Source: Mimachlamys varia (taxonomy: Eukaryota; Mollusca; Bivalvia; Pectinida; Pectinidae). Taken from it: DNA of 64,000 bases. A model generated the notes under the pieces. The model was not told where the DNA came from, did no database searches, and was given only the letters and a program-made list of their open reading frames with translations. A program made the translations under genes and the position numbers. This document shows positions 52,064-63,629 of this stretch, piece after piece; position 1 is the stretch's first letter; every line of letters begins with the position of its first letter. The stretch lies in assembly GCA_947623455.1 (NCBI GenBank), contig OX392532.1, forward strand, positions 48,983,058 to 49,047,057. Reading direction: 5' to 3'.

Positions 52064-54105
52064 CTTAAGTATCTCGTCACACATACCTCTGTATCTTGTC
52101 ATATAAACTTCTCTATCATGTCACACATACCTCTGTGTCTCGTCACACATATTTTTGTATCTTGTCACACAGACCTCGGTATTTGTTCACACAGACTTCT
52201 GTATCTTGTCACACAGACTTCTGTATCTTATCATACAAAGACTTCTGTTTTTCGTTATGCAGATTTCTGTATCTCGTCACACAGACTCCTGTATCTTATC
52301 ATACAAAGACTTCTGTTTCTCGTTACAAAGACTTCTGTATCTCGTCACACAGACTTCTGTATCTTTTCAAACGGACTTCTGTATCATGTTACACATACTT
52401 CTGTATCTCGTCACACCGACTTCTGTATCTTTTCACATAGATTTCTTCGTTTTCACACATACTTCTGTATCTTGTCACACATATTTCTGTATTTGTCACA
52501 CAGACTTCTGTATCATGTCACATGGATTTGTGTATCGTGTTACACATATTTCTTTTTTTTTCACACAGACCTTAGTATTTGTTCACAGAGACTTCTGTAT
52601 ATTTGTCACACATACTTCTGTATCTTGTCACATGGACTTGTGTATCGTGTCACACATATTTCTGTATCTCGTTACACAGCCTTCTGTATTTCGTCACACA
52701 GCTTTCTGTATCTTGTCACACAGCTTTCTGTATCTTGTCACACAAAGACTTCTGTTTCTCGTTACCCAGACTTCTGTTTCCCCTCATATAAACTTCTGTA
52801 TCTTGTCACACGGACTTCTGTATCTTTTAAAACAGACTTCTGTATCATGTTACACATACTTCTGTATCTCGTCACACCGACTTCTGTATCTTTTCACATA
52901 GGTTTCATCGTTTTCACACATACTTCTGTATTTGTCATACAGACTTCTGTATCATATCACATGGACTTGTGTATCGTGTAACACATATTTCTGGGTTTTT
53001 TCATACAGACCTTAGTATTTGTTCACACAGATTTCTGTATATTTGTCACACATACTTCTGTATCTTGTCACATGGACTTGTGTATCGTCTCACACATATT
53101 TTTGTATCTCGTTACACAGCTTTCTGTAACTCGTCACACAGCTTTCTGTATCTTGTCACACAAAGACTTCTGTTTCTCGTTACACAGACTTCTGTTTCCC
53201 GTCAAACATACTTCTGTATCTCGTCACACAGACTTCTGTATTTGTCACACAGGCTTCTGTATCTTGTCACACAGACCTCGGTATTTGTACATACAGACTT
53301 CTCTATCATATCACACATACTTTTGTATCTTGTCACACATGCTTTTGTATTTGTCACACAGAATTATGTATCTTGTCACACACAGACTTCTGTATTTCGT
53401 CACACAGATTTCTGTATCTTGTAACACAGACATATGTATTTTGTAACACATATGTCTGTATCTTATCACACAGACATCAGTATTTGTTCACACAGACTTC
53501 TGTATCTTGTCACACATATTTCTGTATCTTGTCACACATACTTTTGTATCTCGTCACATGGACTTCTGTATCTTGTCACACAGTCTTCTTCATAGTCACA
53601 TAGACTTCTGTATCTTGTCACACAGACCTCGGTATCTTGTAACACAGACTTCTCTATCTTGTCACACAGACCTCGGTATTTGTACACACAGACTTATCTA
53701 TCATATCACACATACTTCTGTATCTTATCGAAAAAAAGTTCTGTTTATCGTTACACAGATTTTTGTATCTTGTCACACAGACTTCTGTATATTTGTCGAA
53801 CATACTTCTGTTTCTTGTCACACAAAGACTTCTGTTTCTCGTTACACAGACTTCTGTTTCCCGTCACACGGACTTCTGTATCTTGTCACAAATATTTCTG
53901 TATCTTGTCACACATACTTCTTCATATTCACACAGACTTATTCATAGTCACACAAACTTCTTCATAGTCACACAAACCTCGGTATTTGTTCACACAGACT
54001 TTTGCCTCTTGTCACACATACCTCTGTTTCTCGTCACACGGACTTCTTCATTGTCACACATACTTCTAAATCTTGTTACACTGACTTCTGTATTTGTCAC
54101 ATAGA
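52064..54105 (+). repeat. HOR unit H25, 2042 bp, short type A
   Basis: It is close to H24 and two bases shorter because its T tract is T9 (52553-52561). The start of the unit instead carries marks of the neighbouring type-B units (CTTGTCATATAAAC near 52097, TTTTTCGTTATG near 52250), so a type-B to type-A switch lies within the first few hundred bases. A7 run 53731-53737. Confidence 0.92.
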
Positions 54106-55599
54106 CTTAAGTATCTCGTCACACATACCTCTGTATCTTGTCATATAAACTTCTCTATCATGTCACACATACCTCTGTGTCTCGTCACACATATTTTTGT
54201 ATCTTGTCACACAGACCTCGGTATTTGTTCACACAGACTTCTGTATCTTGTCACACAGACTTCTGTATCTTATCATACAAAGACTTCTGTTTTTCGTTAT
54301 GCAGATTTTTGTATCTCGTCACACAGACTCCTGTATCTTATCATACAAAGACTTCTGTTTCTCGTTACAAAGACTTCTGTATCTCGTCACACAGACTTCT
54401 GTATCTTTTCAAACAGACTTCTGTATCATGTTACACATACTTCTGTATCTCGTCACACCGACTTCTGTATCTTTTCACATAGATTTCTTCGTTTTCACAC
54501 ATACTTCTGTATGTTGTCACACATATTTCTGTATTTGTCACACAGACTTCTGTATCATGTCACATGGACTTGTGTATCGTGTTACACATATTTCTTTTTT
54601 TTCACACAGACCTTAGTATTTGTTCACAGAGACTTCTGTATATTTGTCACACATACTTCTGTATCTTGTCACATGGACTTGTGTATCGTGTCACACATAT
54701 TTCTGTACCTCGTTACGCAGCCTTCTGTATCTCGTCACACAGCTTTCTGTATCTTGTCACACAGCTTTCTGTATCTTGTCACACGAAGACTTCTGTTTCT
54801 CGTTACCCAGACTTCTGTTTCCCGTCACATAAACTTCTGTATCTTGTCACACGGACTTCTGTATCTTTTAAAACAGACTTCTGTATCATGTTACACATAC
54901 TTCTGTATCTCGTCACACCGACTTTTGTATCTTTTCACATAGGTTTCTTCGTTTTCACACATACTTCTGTATTTGTCACAAAGACTTCTGTATCATATCA
55001 CATGGACTTGTGTATCGTGTCACACATATTTCTGGGTTTTTTCATACAGACCTTAGTATTTGTTCACACAGCTTTCTGTATCTTGTCACACAAAGACTTC
55101 TGTTTCTCGTTACCCAGACTTCTGTTTCCCGTCACATAAACGTCTGTATCTTGTCACACGGACTTCTGTATCTTTTAAAACAGACTTCTGTATCATGTTA
55201 CACATACTTCTGTATCTCGTCACACAGACTGCTGTATTTGTCACACAGGCTTCTGTATCTTGTCACACAGACCTCGGTATTTGTACATACAGACTTCTCT
55301 ATCATATCACACAGACTTTTGTATCTTGTCACACATACTTTTGTATTTGTCACACAGAATTATGTATCTTGTCACACACAGACTTCTGTATTTCGTCACA
55401 CAGATTTCTGTATCTTGTAACACAGACATATGTATTTTGTAACACATATGTCTGTATCTTATCACACAGACATCAGTATTTGTTCACACAGACTTTTGCA
55501 TCTTGTCACACTTACCTCTGTTTCTCGTCACACGGACTTCTTCATTGTCACACATACTTCTAAATCTTGTTACACTGACTTCTGTATTTGTCACATAGA
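54106..55599 (+). repeat. HOR unit H26, 1494 bp, type B with 502-bp deletion
   Basis: Type-B core with T8 (54595-54602). Near 55475 the GACATCAG-TATTTGTTCAC monomer continues directly as TTTTGCATC, so the block with CTTCTTCATAGTC, TTTGTACACAC, A7 and TCGAACATAC is absent. The missing 502 bp equals the distance between the two TATTTGTTCA sites in the intact neighbour H27 (56971 and 57473). Those sites share the 20-base string GTATTTGTTCACACAGACTT. Confidence 0.93.
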
Positions 55600-57595
55600 C
55601 TTAAGTATCTCGTCACACATACCTCTGTATCTAGTCATACAAACTTCTCTATCATGTCACACATACCTCTGTGTCTCGTCACACATATTTTTGTATCTTG
55701 TCACACAGACCTCGGTATTTGTTCACACAGACTTCTGTATCTTGTCACACAGACTTCTGTATCTTATCATACAAAGACTTCTGTTTTTCGTTATGCAGAT
55801 TTTTGTATCTCGTCACACAGACTCCTGTATCTTATCATACAAAGACTTCTGTTTCTCGTTACAAAGACTTCTGTATCTCGTCACACAGACTTCTGTATCT
55901 TTTCAAACAGACTTCTGTATCATGTTACACATACTTCTGTATCTCGTCACACCGACTTCTGTATCTTTTCACATAGATTTCTTCGTTTTCACACATACTT
56001 CTGTATGTTGTCACACATATTTCTGTATTTGTCACACAGACTTCTGTATCATGTCACATGGACTTGTGTATCGTGTTACACATATTTCTTTTTTTTCACA
56101 CAGACCTTAGTATTTGTTCACAGAGACTTCTGTATATTTGTCACACATACTTCTGTATCTTGTCACATTGACTTGTGTATCGTGTCACACATATTTCTGT
56201 ACCTCGTTACGCAGCCTTCTGTATCTCGTCACACAGCTTTCTGTATCTTGTCACACAGCTTTCTGTATCTTGTCACACGAAGACTTCTGTTTCTCGTTAC
56301 CCAGACTTCTGTTTCCCGTCACATAAACTTCTGTATCTTGTCACACGGACTTCTGTATCTTTTAAAACAGACTTCTGTATCATGTTACACATACTTCTGT
56401 ATCTCGTCACACCGACTTTTGTATCTTTTCACATAGGTTTCTTCGTTTTCACACATACTTCTGTATTTGTCACAAAGACTTCTGTATCATATCACATGGA
56501 CTTGTGTATCGTGTCACACATATTTCTGGGTTTTTTCATACAGACCTTAGTATTTGTTCACACAGCTTTCTGTATCTTGTCACACAAAGACTTCTGTTTC
56601 TCGTTACCCAGACTTCTGTTTCCCGTCACATAAACGTCTGTATCTTGTCACACGGACTTCTGTATCTTTTAAAACAGACTTCTGTATCATGTTACACATA
56701 CTTCTGTATCTCGTCACACAGACTGCTGTATTTGTCACACAGGCTTCTGTATCTTGTCACACAGACCTCGGTATTTGTACATACAGACTTCTCTATCATA
56801 TCACACAGACTTTTGTATCTTGTCACACATACTTTTGTATTTGTCACACAGAATTATGTATCTTGTCACACACAGACTTCTGTATTTCGTCACACAGATT
56901 TCTGTATCTTGTAACACAGACATATGTATTTTGTAACACATATGTCTGTATCTTATCACACAGACATCAGTATTTGTTCACACAGACTTCTGTATCTTGT
57001 CACACATATTTCTGTATCTTGTCACACATACTTTTGTATCTCGTCACATGGACTTCTGTATCTTGTCACACAGTCTTCTTCATAGTCACATAGACTTCTC
57101 TATCTTGTCACACAGACCTCGGTATCTTGTAACACAGACTTCTCTATCTTGTCACACAGACCTCGGTATTTGTACACACAGACTTATCTATCATATCACA
57201 CATACTTCTGTATCTTATCGAAAAAAAGTTCTGTTTATCGTTACACAGATTTTTGTATCTTGTCACACAGACTTCTGTATATTTGTCGAACATACTTCTG
57301 TTTCTTGTCACACAAAGACTTCTGTTGCTCGTTACACAGACTTCTGTTTCCCGTCACACGGACTTCTGTATCTTGTCACAAATATTTCTGTATCTTGTCA
57401 CACATACTTCTTCATATTCACACAGACTTCTTCATAGTCACACAAACCTCTTCATATTCACACAAACCTCGGTATTTGTTCACACAGACTTTTGCATCTT
57501 GTCACACTTACCTCTGTTTCTCGTCACACGGACTTCTTCATTGTCACACATACTTCTAAATCTTGTTACACTGACTTCTGTATTTGTCACATAGA
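55600..57595 (+). repeat. HOR unit H27, 1996 bp, type B
   Basis: Length is 1988 plus T8 (56089-56096). It has CAGACTGCTG, CATAAACGTCTG and CTGTTGCTCG (about 57325, shared with H23). Private CACATTGACTTG near 56165 and CTTCATATTCACACAAACC near 57452. A7 run 57221-57227. Confidence 0.93.
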
Positions 57596-59637
57596 CTTAA
57601 GTATCTCGTCACACATACCTCTGTATCTAGTCATACAAACTTCTCTATCATGTCACACATACCTCTGTGTCTCGTCACACATATTTTTGTATCTTGTCAC
57701 ACAGACCTCGGTATTTGTTCACACAGACTTCTGTATCTTGTCACACAGACTTCTGTATCTTATCATACAAAGACTTCTGTTTCTCGTTATGCAGATTTCT
57801 GTATCTCGTCACACAGACTCCTGTATCTTATCATACAAAGACTTCTGTTTCTCGTTACAAAGACTTCTGTATCTCGTCACACAGACTTCTGTATCTTTTC
57901 AAACGGACTTCTGTATCATGTTACACATACTTCTGTATCTCGTCACACCGACTTCTGTATCTTTTCACATAGATTTCTTCGTTTTCACACATACTTCTGT
58001 ATGTTGTCACACATATTTCTGTATTTGTCACACAGACTTCTGTATCATGTCACATGGATTTGTGTATCGTGTTACACATATTTCTTTTTTTTTCACACAG
58101 ACCTTAGTATTTGTTCACAGAGACTTCTGTATATTTGTCACACATACTTCTGTATCTTGTCACATGGACTTGTGTATCGTGTCACACATATTTCTGTATC
58201 TCGTTACACAGCCTTCTGTATTTCGTCACACAGCTTTCTGTATCTTGTCACACAGCTTTCTGTATCTTGTCACACAAAGACTTCTGTTTCTCGTTACCCA
58301 GACTTCTGTTTCCCCTCATATAAACTTCTGTATCTTGTCACACGGACTTCTGTATCTTTTAAAACAGACTTCTGTATCATGTTACACATACTTCTGTATC
58401 TCGTCACACCGACTTCTGTATCTTTTCACATAGGTTTCATCGTTTTCACACATACTTCTGTATTTGTCATACAGACTTCTGTATCATATCACATGGACTT
58501 GTGTATCGTGTTACACATATTTCTGGGTTTTTTCATACAGACCTTAGTATTTGTTCACACAGATTTCTGTATATTTGTCACACATACTTCTGTATCTTGT
58601 CACATGGACTTGTGTATCGTCTCACACATATTTTTGTATCTCGTTACACAGCTTTCTGTAACTCGTCACACAGCTTTCTGTATCTTGTCACACAAAGACT
58701 TCTGTTTCTCGTTACACAGACTTCTGTTTCCCGTCAAACATACTTCTGTATCTCGTCACACAGACTTCTGTATTTGTCACACAGGCTTCTGTATCTTGTC
58801 ACACAGACCTCGGTATTTGTACATACAGACTTCTCTATCATATCACACATACTTTTGTATCTTGTCACACATACTTTTGTATTTGTCACACAGAATTATG
58901 TATCTTGTCACACACAGACTTCTGTATTTCGTCACACAGATTTCTGTATCTTGTAACACAGACATATGTATTTTGTAACACATATGTCTGTATCTTATCA
59001 CACAGACATCAGTATTTGTTCACACAGACTTCTGTATCTTGTCACACATATTTCTGTATCTTGTCACACATACTTTTGTATCTCGTCACATGGACTTCTG
59101 TATCTTGTCACACAGTCTTCTTCATAGTCACATAGACTTCTGTATCTTGTCACACAGACCTCGGTATCTTGTAACACAGACTTCTCTATCTTGTCACACA
59201 GACCTCGGTATTTGTACACACAGACTTATCTATCATATCACACATACTTCTGTATCTTATCGAAAAAAAGTTCTGTTTATCGTTACACAGATTTTTGTAT
59301 CTTGCCACACAGACTTCTGTATATTTGTCGAACATACTTCTGTTTCTTGTCACACAAAGACTTCTGTTTCTCGTTACACAGACTTCTGTTTCCCGTCACA
59401 CGGACTTCTGTATCTTGTCACAAATATTTCTGTATCTTGTCACACATACTTCTTCATATTCACACAGACTTCTTCATAGTCACACAAACCTCTTCATAGT
59501 CACACAAACCTCGGTATTTGTTCACACAGACTTTTGCATCTTGTCACACTTACCTCTGTTTCTCGTCACACGGACTTCTTCATTGTCACACATACTTCTA
59601 AATCTTGTTACACTGACTTCTGTATTTGTCACATAGA
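57596..59637 (+). repeat. HOR unit H28, 2042 bp, short type A
   Basis: The composition is 2166 minus 43 minus 90 plus T9 (58085-58093). It shares GGATTTGTGTATCG with H24 and H25 but keeps GTGTTACACATATTTC and CACACATACTTTTG, so it is a sister of those two. A7 run 59263-59269. Confidence 0.93.
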
Positions 59638-61633
59638 CTTAAGTATCTCGTCACACATACCTCTGTATCTAGTCATACAAACTTCTCTATCATGTCACAC
59701 ATACCTCTGTGTCTCGTCACACATATTTTTGTATCTTGTCACACAGACCTCGGTATTTGTTCACACAGACTTCTGTATCTTGTCACACAGACTTCTGTAT
59801 CTTATCATACAAAGACTTCTGTTTTTCGTTATGCAGATTTTTGTATCTCGTCACACAGACTCCTGTATCTTATCATACAAAGACTTCTGTTTCTCGTTAC
59901 AAAGACTTCTGTATCTCGTCACACAGACTTCTGTATCTTTTCAAACAGACTTCTGTATCATGTTACACATACTTCTGTATCTCGTCACACCGACTTCTGT
60001 ATCTTTTCACATAGATTTCTTCGTTTTCACACATACTTCTGTATGTTGTCACACATATTTCTGTATTTGTCACACAGACTTCTGTATCATGTCACATGGA
60101 CTTGTGTATCGTGTTACACATATTTCTTTTTTTTCACACAGACCTTAGTATTTGTTCACAGAGACTTCTGTATATTTGTCACACATACTTCTGTATCTTG
60201 TCACATGGACTTGTGTATCGTGTCACACATATTTCTGTACCTCGTTACGCAGCCTTCTGTATCTCGTCACACAGCTTTCTGTATCTTGTCACACAGCTTT
60301 CTGTATCTTGTCACACGAAGACTTCTGTTTCTCGTTACCCAGACTTCTGTTTCCCGTCACATAAACTTCTGTATCTTGTCACACGGACTTCTGTATCTTT
60401 TAAAACAGACTTCTGTATCATGTTACACATACTTCTGTATCTCGTCACACCGACTTTTGTATCTTTTCACATAGGTTTCTTCGTTTTCACACATACTTCT
60501 GTATTTGTCACAAAGACTTCTGTATCATATCACATGGACTTGTGTATCGTGTCACACATATTTCTGGGTTTTTTCATACAGACCTTAGTATTTGTTCACA
60601 CAGCTTTCTGTATCTTGTCACACAAAGACTTCTGTTTCTCGTTACCCAGACTTCTGTTTCCCGTCACATAAACGTCTGTATCTTGTCACACGGACTTCTG
60701 TATCTTTTAAAACAGACTTCTGTATCATGTTACACATACTTCTGTATCTCGTCACACAGACTGCTGTATTTGTCACACAGGCTTCTGTATCTTGTCACAC
60801 AGACCTCGGTATTTGTACATACAGACTTCTCTATCATATCACACAGACTTTTGTATCTTGTCACACATACTTTTGTATTTGTCACACAGAATTATGTATC
60901 TTGTCACACACAGACTTCTGTATTTCGTCACACAGATTTCTGTATCTTGTAACACAGACATATGTATTTTGTAACACATATGTCTGTATCTTATCACACA
61001 GACATCAGTATTTGTTCACACAGACTTCTGTATCTTGTCACACATATTTCTGTATCTTGTCACACATACTTTTGTATCTCGTCACATGGACTTCTGTATC
61101 TTGTCACACAGTCTTCTTCATAGTCACATAGACTTCTGTATCTTGTCACACAGACCTCGGTATCTTGTAACACAGACTTCTCTATCTTGTCACACAGACC
61201 TCGGTATTTGTACACACAGACTTATCTATCATATCACACATACTTCTGTATCTTATCGAAAAAAAGTTCTGTTTATCGTTACACAGATTTTTGTATCTTG
61301 CCACACAGACTTCTGTATATTTGTCGAACATACTTCTGTTTCTTGTCACACAAAGACTTCTGTTTCTCGTTACACAGACTTCTGTTTCCCGTCACACGGA
61401 CTTCTGTATCTTGTCACAAATATTTCTGTATCTTGTCACACATACTTCTTCATATTCACACAGACTTCTTCATAGTCACACAAACCTCTTCATAGTCACA
61501 CAAACCTCGGTATTTGTTCACACAGACTTTTGCATCTTGTCACACTTACCTCTGTTTCTCGTCACACGGACTTCTTCATTGTCACACATACTTCTAAATC
61601 TTGTTACACTGACTTCTGTATTTGTCACATAGA
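59638..61633 (+). repeat. HOR unit H29, 1996 bp, type B
   Basis: Length is 1988 plus T8 (60127-60134). All type-B marks are present. It differs from H30 at only a handful of sites, for example ACTTTTGTATC near 60453 where H30 has ACTTCTGTATC, and TATCTTGCCAC near 61305. A7 run 61259-61265. Confidence 0.93.
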
Positions 61634-63629
61634 CTTAAGTATCTCGTCACACATACCTCTGTATCTAGTCATACAAACTTCTCTATCATGTCACACATAC
61701 CTCTGTGTCTCGTCACACATATTTTTGTATCTTGTCACACAGACCTCGGTATTTGTTCACACAGACTTCTGTATCTTGTCACACAGACTTCTGTATCTTA
61801 TCATACAAAGACTTCTGTTTTTCGTTATGCAGATTTTTGTATCTCGTCACACAGACTCCTGTATCTTATCATACAAAGACTTCTGTTTCTCGTTACAAAG
61901 ACTTCTGTATCTCGTCACACAGACTTCTGTATCTTTTCAAACAGACTTCTGTATCATGTTACACATACTTCTGTATCTCGTCACACCGACTTCTGTATCT
62001 TTTCACATAGATTTCTTCGTTTTCACACATACTTCTGTATGTTGTCACACATATTTCTGTATTTGTCACACAGACTTCTGTATCATGTCACATGGACTTG
62101 TGTATCGTGTTACACATATTTCTTTTTTTTCACACAGACCTTAGTATTTGTTCACAGAGACTTCTGTATATTTGTCACACATACTTCTGTATCTTGTCAC
62201 ATGGACTTGTGTATCGTGTCACACATATTTCTGTACCTCGTTACGCAGCCTTCTGTATCTCGTCACACAGCTTTCTGTATCTTGTCACACAGCTTTCTGT
62301 ATCTTGTCACACGAAGACTTCTGTTTCTCGTTACCCAGACTTCTGTTTCCCGTCACATAAACTTCTGTATCTTGTCACACGGACTTCTGTATCTTTTAAA
62401 ACAGACTTCTGTATCATGTTACACATACTTCTGTATCTCGTCACACCGACTTCTGTATCTTTTCACATAGGTTTCTTCGTTTTCACACATACTTCTGTAT
62501 TTGTCACAAAGACTTCTGTATCATATCACATGGACTTGTGTATCGTGTCACACATATTTCTGGGTTTTTTCATACAGACCTTAGTATTTGTTCACACAGC
62601 TTTCTGTATCTTGTCACACAAAGACTTCTGTTTCTCGTTACCCAGACTTCTGTTTCCCGTCACATAAACGTCTGTATCTTGTCACACGGACTTCTGTATC
62701 TTTTAAAACAGACTTCTGTATCATGTTACACATACTTCTGTATCTCGTCACACAGACTGCTGTATTTGTCACACAGGCTTCTGTATCTTGTCACACAGAC
62801 CTCGGTATTTGTACATACAGACTTCTCTATCATATCACACAGACTTTTGTATCTTGTCACACATACTTTTGTATTTGTCACACAGAATTATGTATCTTGT
62901 CACACACAGACTTCTGTATTTCGTCACACAGATTTCTGTATCTTGTAACACAGACATATGTATTTTGTAACACATATGTCTGTATCTTATCACACAGACA
63001 TCAGTATTTGTTCACACAGACTTCTGTACCTTGTCACACATATTTCTGTATCTTGTCACACATACTTTTGTATCTCGTCACATGGACTTCTGTATCTTGT
63101 CACACAGTCTTCTTCATAGTCACATAGACTTCTGTATCTTGTCACACAGACCTCGGTATCTTGTAACACAGACTTCTCTATCTTGTCACACAGACCTCGG
63201 TATTTGTACACACAGACTTATCTATCATATCACACATACTTCTGTATCTTATCGAAAAAAAGTTCTGTTTATCGTTACACAGATTTTTGTATCTTGTCAC
63301 ACAGACTTCTGTATATTTGTCGAACATACTTCTGTTTCTTGTCACACAAAGACTTCTGTTTCTCGTTACACAGACTTCTGTTTCCCGTCACACGGACTTC
63401 TGTATCTTGTCACAAATATTTCTGTGTCTTGTCACACATACTTCTTCATATTCACACAGACTTCTTCATAGTCACACAAACCTCTTCATAGTCACACAAA
63501 CCTCGGTATTTGTTCACACAGACTTTTGCATCTTGTCACACTTACCTCTGTTTCTCGTCACACGGACTTCTTCATTGTCACACATACTTCTAAATCTTGT
63601 TACACTGACTTCTGTATTTGTCACATAGA
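61634..63629 (+). repeat. HOR unit H30, 1996 bp, type B
   Basis: Length is 1988 plus T8 (62123-62130). It is a near copy of H29. Private changes are CTGTACCTTGTC near 63025 and CTGTGTCTTGTC near 63422. A7 run 63255-63261. Confidence 0.93.

Noticed and set aside
7009..55599. H4 and H26 have the same length (1494 bp), suggesting a shared deletion
   Set aside because: The deletions differ. H4 lost the T-tract core (about 459 bp) and about 43 bp of tail; H26 kept the core and lost 502 bp of tail. The equal length is coincidence.
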